64,000 nucleotides of DNA from Xenorhabdus bovienii SS-2004 (GCF_000027225.1 NC_013892.1:248001-312000), one strand, 5' to 3'. Numbered from the stretch's first letter, positions 18,234 to 28,650 are shown. Program-made: numbers and translations. The notes: a model not told the origin generated them from the letters alone.

Positions 18234-19904
18234 TTAAAAGGTGTAAGAAACGCGTGTTAACAATTGCATGGACTCATCCTTGTCTCTATTTTGATGGGAT
18301 AATAATTTGCCTCGGCTGACCTCGATATCGGCAAGCAGACGCTGATAGCGCCATGTCAGGCCAGTACTTAATCCGGCACTACTTTGCCAGCCATTCTGAC
18401 TGAGATAACCTTTGACCCGTCCGATGTCCACTCCTGCCCGCAGGTCAAGCGAACCTTTGAGTATCGGTATTGAGTGGGATAAGGTATTTCTCAGATACCA
18501 GCCGTTATCACCGGATAACGTATTTTTACTGAATCCTCGTACTGCATTGCGGTCGGTGATATTGAGCCACTCAACACCGGGTAGTCCGTTTGGGCTGTAC
18601 TGGGTATAAAATTGGTTATTGAGCCGGTAGGACATATCAAATAGTCTGAAGCGCTGCTGTAAATTGACGGATAACTTTCCTTTGGTAAATTGCTTATTCA
18701 AGTTGTCGGTTGAGGTTTGCGCACTGAACCACGGTGTTCCCTGTTCAATGCCTGCGTCAAAAGTGATAAGGCCATTCGCAATGATTTGTAAGTGGCTTAT
18801 GCCCAGTGAAAACACGGTTAATGTTTGACTGCTGTGACTGAGTTTGGCGCTATCGAAGTAGTTGTTGAAATTCTTGTAAACAAGCTGGGTATTCAATGTC
18901 GAGATTTGTGATTGATTGCGGTGGAATACCCAATCCATACGCATACCCGACTGCTGTGAATTCCCATACAGTTTGTGCACATTATGCTGTAGCTTTGGAT
19001 GGCTGATATATCGGGAATAGCTGGTAAAACCGCTGAAAGTCGCAGCACCGTATGGAAGTGAATAGAACAGAGTCGCCGCCCGATTATATTGGGTGTCGGG
19101 GTTATCGACGGTACTGATGCCGCTGAGACTGATAAAGTCGGACAACCCCAATGGGCTGTCCATGCTGGCATTCAGTCGGCTTATCCATTTACCTGTGCTT
19201 TTTTGCCCGTAGTTATCGGTTATTGTAGATATTCTCCACGGGGTGGAATGCTGGTTACTCAGCCTGATGACTGAACCGCCATTGACCTTACCGGGCAGAA
19301 TATCGAGCGTTGCTTTATTTGATTGCAGACGATTCGCCTGATCCAGCCCTTGATCAAGCTGACTAAGATTCAGTGGCTTATTCGTCAGATGAGGAAACAG
19401 CATCCGGCTATTGATCCAGCGATCACCACCTTCAATGGCCTCAATAAAACCTTCGACAACATTAATTCCCAATTCCCCATGATGGCTGGGAGGAATAAAT
19501 TGCACCCGCGCCGTAATATAGCCCTTGGCAATATAGAGGTTAGTAATTTCTGCTGACAGTTTATTGATATCATTGCTGGTAATACAGTTGTCAGGCAATG
19601 TGCTGAGTGTATTCAGATCAGTCAGAGTCAGCAGCGTAATGCCCTGGAGATAGACGCCGCGGATATCCAGACATACTGGCGCTTCTACCAATACTGGAGA
19701 GACGGTCTGAGGCGAAAGGGCACCGGAACGATTGACTAATCCTTGGTGACGGCGTTGTTCAATTAACTGGTCTATTTCCCTTGAACTGTCTTGTAAAGTC
19801 CTTCTTGTCTCATCTGTCGGTAATATGACATTGAGTTCTTCAGGTGACGCTTTTACCTGAAGGGCGGTACATAATAAGATAAAAATTGCCGTCTTTTTAA
19901 TCAT
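18234..19904 (-). CDS. xhlB: Two-partner secretion outer-membrane transporter TpsB (ShlB/XhlB type)
   Basis: 556 residues from ATG 19904. A signal peptide (MIKKTAIFILLCTALQVKA) is followed by an N-terminal linker, a POTRA domain (about 75-150; GVYLQGITLLTLTDLN, AKGYITARVQF, EGFIEAIEG) and a 16-strand beta-barrel ending in aromatic F (LLTRVSYTF). It recognises the TPS domain of TpsA and exports it across the outer membrane. An in-frame TTG four codons upstream is possible, but the signal peptide fits the ATG better. The gap to tpsA is 99 bases, consistent with one operon. Confidence 0.92.
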   Translation of the reverse strand: MIKKTAIFILLCTALQVKASPEELNVILPTDETRRTLQDSSREIDQLIEQRRHQGLVNRSGALSPQTVSPVLVEAPVCLDIRGVYLQGITLLTLTDLNTLSTLPDNCITSNDINKLSAEITNLYIAKGYITARVQFIPPSHHGELGINVVEGFIEAIEGGDRWINSRMLFPHLTNKPLNLSQLDQGLDQANRLQSNKATLDILPGKVNGGSVIRLSNQHSTPWRISTITDNYGQKSTGKWISRLNASMDSPLGLSDFISLSGISTVDNPDTQYNRAATLFYSLPYGAATFSGFTSYSRYISHPKLQHNVHKLYGNSQQSGMRMDWVFHRNQSQISTLNTQLVYKNFNNYFDSAKLSHSSQTLTVFSLGISHLQIIANGLITFDAGIEQGTPWFSAQTSTDNLNKQFTKGKLSVNLQQRFRLFDMSYRLNNQFYTQYSPNGLPGVEWLNITDRNAVRGFSKNTLSGDNGWYLRNTLSHSIPILKGSLDLRAGVDIGRVKGYLSQNGWQSSAGLSTGLTWRYQRLLADIEVSRGKLLSHQNRDKDESMQLLTRVSYTF

Positions 19905-20556
19905 GGGAATACCCAAATGACAATGGTTGATCCGAAAACGTACAGTGTTAGATTAGGTTTAAGTATGATTTGTTAATTAAATATTAAAGCATAGAAAATA
20001 TTTTATTTTTCTCCGATTGATGTATATATTTTGCCCAATCTTGTGGTTTGTAATTATATATTTACCTTAATGATTTATTATGAATCGTTTTGGTTATGTC
20101 CTATATTATTTTTAAGGACTAAGTCAAATGCAATTCGTGCTTAATTGAAATTTCAGTAGGATAGCGATAAAACAACAAAGTCCTTTTATTACTTTGTATT
20201 TTTAATTTAAAAATTTCACTTATATCACTTTGATTGCATGTTATGGGAAGGCGTTGACATATCACTGTGTTCAATGAATTCAGCGTGGATTTTAGAAAAA
20301 TTTGAGGTCAGAATGTTATATGCGGTTTTGGTGCGATTGTTCAATAAATCATCATGCAAAAGTGGGTGCTGGCGTAAAGCAGTATCAACAAGATAGCATC
20401 AGTCAGATTGGTTACGTACGTAATCATGTATTTATGCATCTCTGTTTAGCATAAAAATAATCACTATATAAAAATCTGACATTTATAGAAAATCAAAGAA
20501 ACAAATATGAAAAAGAAAAATAAGAATTGACGGATGAAATAATAAGTTATTCATTT
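19905..20556. other. AT-rich intergenic region upstream of tpsB
   Basis: About 650 bases with no supportable gene. The tpsB promoter must lie here. Nothing else could be identified by eye. Confidence 0.5.
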
Positions 20557-20588
20557 ATTCAGCCAATGAATAGTATTCATTGGCTGAA
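20557..20588 (-). terminator. Strong stem-loop after hcp
   Basis: ATTCAGCCAATGAAT and ATTCATTGGCTGAAT form a perfect 15-bp stem with a 3-base loop, 32 bases past the hcp stop. No clean T-run follows on the minus strand, so it may stabilise the abundant hcp mRNA as well as, or instead of, terminating it. Confidence 0.65.
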
Positions 20589-20620
20589 TGGTTATTACTT
20601 AATACTTAATTAATAAGATA

Positions 20621-21139
20621 TTAAGCAACAATTGGCGCACGCCAGTCATCAGAACCAGAAGTACCTGCTGTAGTGTGTTCCCAGTTAATCTTACGATAAG
20701 AAAGAGACACACGAATTAATTGAGTAAATTCTGCTTTTGATGGATCTTGGCAATGTGGCATTTTGCAATCAATGTCAACAATAGTTGCATCTTCAAGTTT
20801 GGTCGTGAAGAAATGCTCTTGTTTACCTTCGATTGAAGTACGGTACCATTTCAATTCAACAGTAGGTAACATTTCGCCAGAAGCCAGTGCGTTGTAAAGC
20901 AGAGGAACGGCTTTGTTCAATGCAACGGTGAAGCGGAATGGTTTATGCGCACGCTGGCCAGAAGGCTGACCTGACTGTGGATCAGTTGGGACAGTGACAA
21001 TGTGGTCAAATTCTTGAACCAGCATTTCGTCTTCGTGACCTTGAACGAAAATATTACCTACTGATTCAGCAGTGAATGCACCAGCAGTAATATTGCCCTG
21101 AGTTTTTCCATTGATGGAAATATAACATGGAGTTGGCAT
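20621..21139 (-). CDS. hcp: T6SS inner-tube protein Hcp (TssD)
   Basis: 172 residues beginning MPTPCYISINGKTQGNITAGA, with VQGHEDEMLVQEFDH, HKPFRFTVALNKAVPLLYNALASGE and LIRVSLSYRKINWEHTTAGTSGSDDWR, all typical of enterobacterial Hcp1. Hcp hexamers stack into the tube that carries effectors inside the TssBC sheath, and it is secreted. It is encoded divergently from the main operon, separated by 0.9 kb, so it has its own promoter, as is common for this abundant part. Confidence 0.97.
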   Translation of the reverse strand: MPTPCYISINGKTQGNITAGAFTAESVGNIFVQGHEDEMLVQEFDHIVTVPTDPQSGQPSGQRAHKPFRFTVALNKAVPLLYNALASGEMLPTVELKWYRTSIEGKQEHFFTTKLEDATIVDIDCKMPHCQDPSKAEFTQLIRVSLSYRKINWEHTTAGTSGSDDWRAPIVA

Positions 21140-22060
21140 ATGAATATCCTATAAATTTTTACCAATGTATAAGTGTAAGTGCTCATTCCGTGAGTGATAG
21201 TTTCATTCTATAATTAAATAAAACTGTCGCCGCCGAACACTCGGAGCGAATAATAAAGCTGAAATCGTGTAATGCAAAGTAATTTGCAAATTGCAAGGCA
21301 AGCTCTAATTCAATGACAAATAAAAATTTTATAATCATTGCCGTTGTGAAATTTATAGCTGAGTTTTTATAAAAAACAAACCTATTTAACTGGTCAATAA
21401 ATGATCTTGATTTTTTAATTAAATTTAACTAATTAATATTTATATGTTTTTCATTTTTTAATGAAATATTTTTCATGATCATTTGAAAAATGTTAACTGG
21501 ATCAAAAAATTCGATTAATTCGAACTGTAATGCCGAATAATTAATCTAAATAAAATAAATATTGTTATTGATAGTAGTTATGATTCATGATTCATTGGTT
21601 GTATTTTATTCTCATAAAAATGAAAAATATTACCTTTTATACAATTGATAGGTAATTGGCCTGCATACTCATGCAGAGCGTAAAACCAAATATTTATCTA
21701 TTTTCAGGAGGATAAAAACGCTTATAATTTACTACAGGTTGACATAGGGATATTAAAAGCTGGAATAGAGGGAGTTATCAATTTATGTTTAGGCTTTACA
21801 TCAAAAAAATAAAATGTCAAACTCGGGCTTGACGATTTTTCATATCGATGTTACCTCCACGATTGGATAGGATATTTCTGAGTGTTTATATATAAGAAGA
21901 TATAAAATCCATCCGTGACTGACAAATACGATTGTTTTTCTTAGCCTATTTTTTTTAGGGAGATGTTTTGTATTTGTTATATGGGTAAAATTAGAATAAT
22001 TCTCTCACCAATAATGGGTTGTTAGACAGTTCATGGTTGTATTAGCCAAAGGATTAAAAT
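21140..22060. promoter_or_regulatory. Long AT-rich divergent control region between hcp and tssB
   Basis: 921 bases without a supportable gene, holding the hcp and tssB promoters. A small inverted repeat CTGCAT/ATGCAG is at about 21661. I looked for sigma-54 sites (GG-N10-GC pattern), because VasH-type T6SS control uses them, and found no good match. The tssB Shine-Dalgarno AAAGGA is at 22048-22053. Confidence 0.55.
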
Positions 22061-22558
22061 ATGAGTAAGAATAGTCCAGGTAGCGTAGCTCCGAAAGAAA
22101 GAATTAATATTAAGTATGTTCCGAATACGGGTGACCAGACCGCAGAAGTCGAATTACCGTTGAATCTTCTGGTTGTCGGTGATTTGAAAGGAAAGAAGGA
22201 AGATACGCCAATTGAAGAACGGCAAACAGTTTCAGTCAATAAGAACAATTTCAATGCCGTAATGAATGAGGCGAACATCAATCTGACTTTTAACGTCCCT
22301 AATCGTCTTGATGAAAAAAATGAAGAAGACATGCCTGTTAATCTGGAAATTAAATCACTGAGTGATTTTTCACCGGATAATATCGCAAAAAAAGTGCCTG
22401 AATTAAATAAACTTCTGGAACTGCGTGAGGCATTGGTTGCACTAAAAGGCCCTCTGGGAAATATCCCTGCATTTCGTACTCGCTTGCAGTCGCTTCTGGA
22501 TGATGAATCCGTGCGTGAGCAACTCCTGAAAGAACTTGAAATCGTCAATAAAAAATAA
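22061..22558 (+). CDS. tssB: T6SS sheath small subunit TssB
   Basis: 165 residues. SVAPKERINIKYVPNTGDQTAEVELPLNLLVVGDL is the family N-terminus, and the C-terminal half has the helix LLELREALVALKGPLGN used to bind TssC. TssB and TssC form the contractile sheath around the Hcp tube. It is the first gene of the main operon; tssC follows after 20 bases. Confidence 0.97.
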   Translation: MSKNSPGSVAPKERINIKYVPNTGDQTAEVELPLNLLVVGDLKGKKEDTPIEERQTVSVNKNNFNAVMNEANINLTFNVPNRLDEKNEEDMPVNLEIKSLSDFSPDNIAKKVPELNKLLELREALVALKGPLGNIPAFRTRLQSLLDDESVREQLLKELEIVNKK

Positions 22559-22578
22559 CTGGTTAAAGGAATTTTTAA

Positions 22579-24057
22579 ATGGCTCAGCACGAAGAAAACA
22601 GCACCGCTCTTGCTTCTGGCGCAACGACCTCCCTGCTTGATGAAATTATGTCTCAGGCAAGAATCACACCAGAAAATGACGGCTACTATATCGCAAAACA
22701 AGGTATCGCTGCGTTTATCAGCAGTATTCTGGACACAGGCGCTAACGAAGAACCGATCAACAAACTCGTCGTTGATAAAATGATCGTTGAGCTTGATAAA
22801 AAGCTGAGTGAGCAGATGGATGAAATCATGCACGCGAAGCCGTTTCAGGAGCTGGAATCCTCATGGCGTTCACTGAAAATTCTGGTGGATCGCACTGATT
22901 TCCGTGAAAACATCAAAATCAACATCATTCATGCTACTAAAGATGAAATGCTGGAAGACTTTGAGTTTTCGCCTGAAATCATTCAGTCTGGTTTCTACAA
23001 ACACGTCTACTCTACAGGCTACGGTCAGTTCGGTGGTGAACCTGTTGCTGCCGTCATCGGTAACTATGCATTCACCAATTCCTCACCTGACATCAAACTG
23101 ATGCAATACGTCAGTGCTGTCGGTGCAATGGCTCACTCACCATTCCTTTCTTCCGTTTCACCTGAGTTCTTTGGTGTTAACAGTTTTACCGACCTGCCAG
23201 CCATCAAAGATTTGAAGTCTGTCTTCGAAGGCCCTTCACATACTAAATGGCGTGCACTGCGCGAATCTGAAGATTCTCGCTATCTGGGTCTGACAGCACC
23301 CCGTTTCCTGTTGCGTCTGCCTTATTCCAGCGTTGAAAATCCAATCAAAAACTTCAACTATCAGGAAAATGTCAGTCGTGACCACGAGCATTTCCTGTGG
23401 GGTAACACGGCTTATCTGATGGCGAGTTGTCTGACGGACAGCTTTGCTAAATATCGCTGGTGTCCAAACATCATCGGTCCACAGAGCGGCGGTACGGTGA
23501 GCGATTTGCCTGTGCATCTGTATGAGGCAATGGGTCAGGTGCAGGCTAAAATCCCAACTGAGGTTCTGATCACTGACCGTCGTGAATTTGAACTGGCAGA
23601 AGAAGGCTTTATTACGCTGACCATGCGTAAAGGCAGCGATAACGCCGCATTCTTCTCTGCAAACTCAGTTCAGAAGCCAAAAGTTTTCCCGAATACCCGT
23701 GAAGGTAAGATTGCGGAAACCAACTACAAGTTGGGTACGCAGCTTCCATACATGTTCATCATCAACCGTCTGGCTCACTACATCAAAGTATTGCAGCGCG
23801 AACAGATCGGCTCTTGGAAAGAGCGTCAGGATCTGGAGCGTGAACTGAATATGTGGCTGAAACAGTACATTGCTGATCAGGAAAACCCGCCAACTGATGT
23901 TCGTAGCCGTCGTCCGCTGCGTGCAGCTGAAATCAAGGTACTGGATGTTGAAGGTGATCCAGGTTGGTATCAGGTGGCTATGCAAGTTCGCCCACACTTT
24001 AAATATATGGGTGCAAGTTTCGAACTGTCACTGGTTGGACGTTTGGATAAGGAATAA
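22579..24057 (+). CDS. tssC: T6SS sheath large subunit TssC
   Basis: 492 residues, the normal length. Recognisable segments are MHAKPFQELESSWRSLKILVD, SPFLSSVSPEFFGV, LRLPYSSVENPIKNFNYQE, LITDRREFELAEEGFITLTMRKGSDNAAFFSANS and the C-terminal VEGDPGWYQVAMQVRPHFKYMGASFELSLVGRLDKE. It forms the bulk of the contractile sheath, later recycled by the ClpV ATPase encoded downstream. AAAGGA lies upstream of the ATG. Confidence 0.98.
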   Translation: MAQHEENSTALASGATTSLLDEIMSQARITPENDGYYIAKQGIAAFISSILDTGANEEPINKLVVDKMIVELDKKLSEQMDEIMHAKPFQELESSWRSLKILVDRTDFRENIKINIIHATKDEMLEDFEFSPEIIQSGFYKHVYSTGYGQFGGEPVAAVIGNYAFTNSSPDIKLMQYVSAVGAMAHSPFLSSVSPEFFGVNSFTDLPAIKDLKSVFEGPSHTKWRALRESEDSRYLGLTAPRFLLRLPYSSVENPIKNFNYQENVSRDHEHFLWGNTAYLMASCLTDSFAKYRWCPNIIGPQSGGTVSDLPVHLYEAMGQVQAKIPTEVLITDRREFELAEEGFITLTMRKGSDNAAFFSANSVQKPKVFPNTREGKIAETNYKLGTQLPYMFIINRLAHYIKVLQREQIGSWKERQDLERELNMWLKQYIADQENPPTDVRSRRPLRAAEIKVLDVEGDPGWYQVAMQVRPHFKYMGASFELSLVGRLDKE

Positions 24058-24059
24058 TT

Positions 24060-24500
24060 ATGGCTGCGCTGTACAGTTGGAACAGGGGCAGCTCTGCCAG
24101 TCTGTTCGAGCGCATTCAAGGGAAGGGCTCCGGCTCTTCCCGTCAGTCAAGGATGCGTTCACTGCTTGATTCTATAAAGAAGCATCTGAAGGAAGTGCTG
24201 AATTCTCGTCCTGGTGCCTGTCAGAGTGCTATTGATCTGGGTGTTATTGATCTCAATGACGCGACGGCAACATCGGTGGATTTTAAGCAAAGCATCGAGT
24301 GGGCGATAGAAGAGTGCATCAGAAATTATGAACCCAGAATATCAGCGGTTTCCGTCAGCGCCATCAACGATGATTCAGATCCGTTGCTGTTGAGCTTTCA
24401 CATCAGCGCTGAAATCTTGTTGGATGATATCAACGATATTGTGGAATTCAGCATTCAGTTGGATAACAACCGGCGCTATTGCCTGGAGCGAACTCAATAA
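24060..24500 (+). CDS. tssE: T6SS baseplate protein TssE (gp25-like)
   Basis: 146 residues. SLFERIQG at the N-terminus, the conserved SIEWAIEECIRNYEPRIS and the strand/helix LLLSFHISAEI mark the T4 gp25 fold, which nucleates sheath assembly on the baseplate. It starts two bases after the tssC stop and touches the tssF start. Confidence 0.95.
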   Translation: MAALYSWNRGSSASLFERIQGKGSGSSRQSRMRSLLDSIKKHLKEVLNSRPGACQSAIDLGVIDLNDATATSVDFKQSIEWAIEECIRNYEPRISAVSVSAINDDSDPLLLSFHISAEILLDDINDIVEFSIQLDNNRRYCLERTQ

Positions 24501-26333
24501 ATGTCATTTGAAAAATATTTCAGAGATGAGTTGAATTATCTGCGACAACTGGGGAAAGAAGCCGCAGTTGAGCGTCCTCATCTTGCCGCATTTCTGTCTG
24601 AACAAGGTTCTGACCCCGACGTTGAGCGTTTGCTTGAAGGTTTTGCATTCCTGACTGGCAATCTACGGGCAAAGATTGATGATCAATTCCCCGAACTGAC
24701 TCATGGCCTGCTCAATATGCTTTGGCCTAATTACCTGCGTCCGACGCCCAGTATGACTATCATCGAGTACACACCCGATGAGAGCGTCGTGACGAAAGCG
24801 ACACCGGTCAAGCGTGGCACGCAGATTATGAGTAACACGCTGTCAACTCATGATGATATTTATTCGAACGAAAAATCGGGTGGTAAAAGAGACGAACAAG
24901 GCCGCTGTACTTTTACGCTGTGTCGTGATGTCTGGCTTTTCCCTCTCTCCATCCAAGACATTTCTGTCAATAACAGTAATGAGCAAGGCATCATCGGCCT
25001 GAATTTTGCGTCGAAAACTGAACTGAGCCTGCATGAACTGGAACTGGACAAACTGCGTTTTTACCTGAGCGGTGATGACTATACCACTTCTCAGCTCTAC
25101 TTCTGGCTCTGTTATTACTTCAGAAAAGCAGAACTGGTGGTTGGCGATAAGGTAATCCCACTACCGGATTTTGATTTTGTGCCGGTAGGGTTTGAACGGG
25201 AAGATGCCCTGTTGCCGTACCCCAAAAACGCTTACATGGGATATCGCATTTTGCAGGAATATTTCTGTTTTGCGGAGAGCTTCCTGTTTTTTGATGTGAA
25301 GGGTTTCCCAACATTACCTGAAGATCTTAAGACCAAAGATTTCAAACTGAATTTACATTTTTCTCAGGCATTACCACCAGAAGCCAAGATTCGGCATGAT
25401 ACTTTCCGTCTGCACTGTACACCAGCCATCAACCTGTTTCCGATGGACAGTGAAGCTATTGAACTCAATGGCAGCCAGGCTGAATATCCATTGAAGGCCA
25501 GTTATAGCCTCCCCGATAACTACGATATTTTTTCCGTCGATGGCGTTGAAAGCTGGTTGGCGGGTGAAAATGGTGAACGCAGTCGGGCACGTATCGGCGA
25601 GCGTGTCTATACACCGTTCGAAAGTTTCAATCACCAGATTGATGACGAAGATGAACGCTCAATGCGTTATTACCGCCTTCGGGTGAAAGAATCGCCTTTC
25701 CGTCGGGGGCTGGAACATTTCATCTCATTTGTACGGGGAGATGAATCGGATCTGCTCAGACTCAAACTAAAAGAAAATGTTTCTATCAGTTTGACATGTA
25801 CTAACCGTGAATTGCCGTTGCAGCTGCGTGTTGGCGACATTAATTACCCATCCATCGGCAGCCCGACATTTGCGACATTCCGCAATATCACGCGCCCGTC
25901 AGTGCCACTCTATCCTCTTCTGGATGGCGGTCTGCACTGGTCGCTACTGTCAAACATGTCGCTGAACTATATGTCATTGCTGGATAAGGACGCGCTGAAG
26001 CAGGTACTGCGTACCTATGATTTCCCGAGTATCCATAACCGACAGTCCAAACGGTCATCGCAGAAACGGCTTGATGCCATTGAAAAGATCGAGACAGAGC
26101 CGACAGATCGCCTGTTTCGTGGGCAGCCCGTTCGCGGCTTGCGCTCCACGCTATATATCCGGCAACAGGCATTCAGCTCAGAAGGCGAGCTTTATCTGTT
26201 CAGTACGATTTTGTCACGGTTTTTCTCACTGTATGCCAGCGTCAACGCTTTTCATATGTTGAAGGTAATCAATTTAGATAATCAGGAGTGTTATGAATGG
26301 CCGGTACAGATAGGTCAACACTCATTGATGTAA
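24501..26333 (+). CDS. tssF: T6SS baseplate protein TssF
   Basis: 610 residues beginning FEKYFRDELNYLRQLGKEAAVERPHLAAFL, with DPDVERLLEGFAFLTGNLRAKIDDQFPELTHGLL, the family signature. It forms the baseplate wedge with TssG, TssE and TssK in the cytoplasm. The 3' end overlaps tssG by 37 bases. Confidence 0.97.
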   Translation: MSFEKYFRDELNYLRQLGKEAAVERPHLAAFLSEQGSDPDVERLLEGFAFLTGNLRAKIDDQFPELTHGLLNMLWPNYLRPTPSMTIIEYTPDESVVTKATPVKRGTQIMSNTLSTHDDIYSNEKSGGKRDEQGRCTFTLCRDVWLFPLSIQDISVNNSNEQGIIGLNFASKTELSLHELELDKLRFYLSGDDYTTSQLYFWLCYYFRKAELVVGDKVIPLPDFDFVPVGFEREDALLPYPKNAYMGYRILQEYFCFAESFLFFDVKGFPTLPEDLKTKDFKLNLHFSQALPPEAKIRHDTFRLHCTPAINLFPMDSEAIELNGSQAEYPLKASYSLPDNYDIFSVDGVESWLAGENGERSRARIGERVYTPFESFNHQIDDEDERSMRYYRLRVKESPFRRGLEHFISFVRGDESDLLRLKLKENVSISLTCTNRELPLQLRVGDINYPSIGSPTFATFRNITRPSVPLYPLLDGGLHWSLLSNMSLNYMSLLDKDALKQVLRTYDFPSIHNRQSKRSSQKRLDAIEKIETEPTDRLFRGQPVRGLRSTLYIRQQAFSSEGELYLFSTILSRFFSLYASVNAFHMLKVINLDNQECYEWPVQIGQHSLM

Positions 26334-27349
26334 TCACTGAGCAAGATCCTGCCACACCCTTGGCATTGGACATTTCACAGTACAACTTTTATCAGTTGGT
26401 TGAGCTGCTCAATCAGCTGGCGGTAGCGTGGGAAAAAACGGGAGAGACCGATCGTCCTGATCGTGAGTCTGTTCGTTTCAGAGCCAGTGCCAGTCTGGCA
26501 TTTCCGACTCGTGACGTGATCTCACTCTCGCAGACCAGACGGGGTTATTTTGAGCTGGAAGTCTCCTTTATGGGGCTACACGGCAGTCAGTCCCCGATGC
26601 CAGGTTACTATCTCGATTCGCTGGCTTGGGAAGAAGCGCAGAACGAAAACCGACTGACGGATTTTCTCAACCTGTTTAACCATCGCTTAATCACGCTTCT
26701 GCATCAGATCTGGCGGAAATACCGCTATTACGTCTGCTTTAAGAAGGGGGGAGAAGATCATTTTTCTCAGCGCATGTTTTCCCTTGTGGGTCTGGGGAGC
26801 GATGTCAACCGCCGGATGCTGAACATTAATCACAGCAAAATGCTGGCCTATGCAGGGCTGCTGGCAAGCCCCGGCCGCTCGCCGGAAGTGATATGCAGTT
26901 TGGTTTCCCACTGTTTTGATTTACAGGATGTCACCCTGCACGGCTGGCAATTCAGAAAGGTCACTATTCCCCTTGATCAGCAGAACCGCTTGGGAAGCGA
27001 AAGGAAAGGACAGGTAATCGGTGACTCTAAACTGTCCATGCTGGGGCAGAATTTCACCATTGGTTCATGGGTCGGCGATTACAGCGGGAAGTTCCTTCTC
27101 AGCATCAATAATCTGACTCGTGATCGGTTCCTGTCTTTCCTGCCGGATGGAAAGAATTATGCCCCATTGGTGATGTTTATTTCTTTCGTCATGCGCAGTC
27201 AATTTGCATGGGAATTGCGTCTTGGTCTGGCAGAAAATCAGGTCAGCGGCATGGTATTGGGGGCGCAGCAGAATAACCATCTGGGGTGGACTAGTTTTCT
27301 CGGCGAACCGGAAAAGAAACCTTTTGTCACAATTTCAGTTATGGAATAA
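26297..27349 (+). CDS. tssG: T6SS baseplate protein TssG
   Basis: 350 residues. YNFYQLVELLNQ, VRFRASASLAFPTRDV, FMGLHGSQSPMPGYYLD and FLNLFNHRLITLLHQIWRKYRY are typical of TssG. It is a baseplate wedge subunit. AGGAG at 26283-26287 lies 9 bases before ATG 26297, inside the end of tssF. Confidence 0.96.
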   Translation: MAGTDRSTLIDVITEQDPATPLALDISQYNFYQLVELLNQLAVAWEKTGETDRPDRESVRFRASASLAFPTRDVISLSQTRRGYFELEVSFMGLHGSQSPMPGYYLDSLAWEEAQNENRLTDFLNLFNHRLITLLHQIWRKYRYYVCFKKGGEDHFSQRMFSLVGLGSDVNRRMLNINHSKMLAYAGLLASPGRSPEVICSLVSHCFDLQDVTLHGWQFRKVTIPLDQQNRLGSERKGQVIGDSKLSMLGQNFTIGSWVGDYSGKFLLSINNLTRDRFLSFLPDGKNYAPLVMFISFVMRSQFAWELRLGLAENQVSGMVLGAQQNNHLGWTSFLGEPEKKPFVTISVME

Positions 27350-27354
27350 CGACT

Positions 27355-28650
27355 ATGGAAAAACAACAACCAACGCTTTCATTGCGGGTTCTCAACAGTG
27401 AGCAACTGGAAAGTGGCAGATCCGCCAGTTGCCTGTTTTCGGCACAGGGCGGTACGGTCGGTAGCAGTGAAAGTCACCTGTGGTCTGTTCAGGATCAGCA
27501 GGGAAATATTCATCCATCACAATTCTCCGTGCAGTGGCGGGATGGTGCATTCTGCCTGCAAGTACTCGCAGAACCTGTGCAGATCAACAATGCCGCATTA
27601 ACGCCTCAGTCAAGTCTGATCCGTTTGCAGCAGGGAGATCAGATTAAGGCGGGTAATCTGTCTATTAAGATCCACATCAGTTTTTCTGATGCAGATCGTG
27701 TTGATCCTTCGACGGTATCACCTGAATCCTTGGTATCGAGTTACAGCAACCCGCTGGATGCCATGATGGAAGGCGCAGTAGTACAAAAAGCCGTGTTTGC
27801 CGACGATAACAGTATTGCTCCAACGATCCAGCATAGTTTCAGCGATGACCCGCTCAGGGTACTCGATAGCGAAAGCCTGACCACGCTGAAGCAGCAGGTT
27901 GAAGCTGATGATACTGAGCAGCTTTTGCCGCCGGATCATTTCCAATCACCCCCATTTGCTAACCCTATTTCTGATAACCGAGGCAGTGTTATGGATCAGG
28001 AGTTCCTTGATTTACCGGGTATCACTTCCGAGCGGCAGTACGCAGATATGGATGTTGATCATGTTGCCATTACCCCTCTCATGCGTGGGCTGGATGCACA
28101 GTTACCTCTGCATGACAGCCAGCAGGCTAATGATTTTCTGCAAGAGATGGGCAAAACCATGAAAGCCGCCATTGAAGGGTTATTGGCTCTCCAGCGTGAA
28201 CAGCATGGACTGCGTGATAAACAACTACGCCCCATCGAAGATAACCCTCTGCGCCTGAATATGGATTATGACACCACCATGCAGGTGATGTTCTCGGATC
28301 AGAAAAGCCCGGTTCACTTGTCTGCACCTGCGGCCGTCTCGGAAAGTCTGCATAACCTGCAATTGCATTATCAGGCCAATCGGGAAGCCATTTCGGCAGC
28401 ATTGGACACCATGCTGGAAGCTTTCTCCCCTGATCAATTGCTCCGTCGCTTCTCACATTACCGCCGCAGCAACGAAGTCAGAAATAAAGATGCGGCCTGG
28501 GCGTGGGAAATGTACACCAACTATTACCGTGAATTAGCTTCCAGCCGCCAGCAGGGGTTCGAAAAGCTATTCCGTGAGGTGTATGAGCAGGCTTATGACC
28601 GCGCACTGCGTCAGGGCTTAGAGGACTCCAGCAATGAAACGTTCCGCTAG
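27355..28650 (+). CDS. tagH: T6SS-associated FHA-domain protein TagH (Fha)
   Basis: 431 residues. The N-terminal 100 residues form a divergent FHA domain (GGTVGSSESHLWSVQDQQGNI; the family GS/SxxH signature is recognisable). The middle is a variable, polar linker. The C-terminal 150 residues carry the TagH domain (LLRRFSHYRRSNEVRNKDAAWAWEMYTNYYRELA). FHA domains bind phosphothreonine, and in Pseudomonas the homologue relays PpkA kinase signals to the T6SS. No kinase or phosphatase gene is present in this cluster, so it may act as a scaffold. The end overlaps tssJ by 17 bases. Confidence 0.9.
   Translation: MEKQQPTLSLRVLNSEQLESGRSASCLFSAQGGTVGSSESHLWSVQDQQGNIHPSQFSVQWRDGAFCLQVLAEPVQINNAALTPQSSLIRLQQGDQIKAGNLSIKIHISFSDADRVDPSTVSPESLVSSYSNPLDAMMEGAVVQKAVFADDNSIAPTIQHSFSDDPLRVLDSESLTTLKQQVEADDTEQLLPPDHFQSPPFANPISDNRGSVMDQEFLDLPGITSERQYADMDVDHVAITPLMRGLDAQLPLHDSQQANDFLQEMGKTMKAAIEGLLALQREQHGLRDKQLRPIEDNPLRLNMDYDTTMQVMFSDQKSPVHLSAPAAVSESLHNLQLHYQANREAISAALDTMLEAFSPDQLLRRFSHYRRSNEVRNKDAAWAWEMYTNYYRELASSRQQGFEKLFREVYEQAYDRALRQGLEDSSNETFR

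Noticed and set aside
21140..22060. Sigma-54 promoter for hcp or tssB
   Set aside because: I searched by eye for GG-N10-GC elements such as TGGCAC-N5-TTGC on both strands; the nearest candidates lacked the correct spacing or bases.
22054..22833. 259-codon minus-strand frame opposite tssB/tssC
   Set aside because: Low-complexity serine/phenylalanine-rich antisense translation; tssB and tssC are certain.
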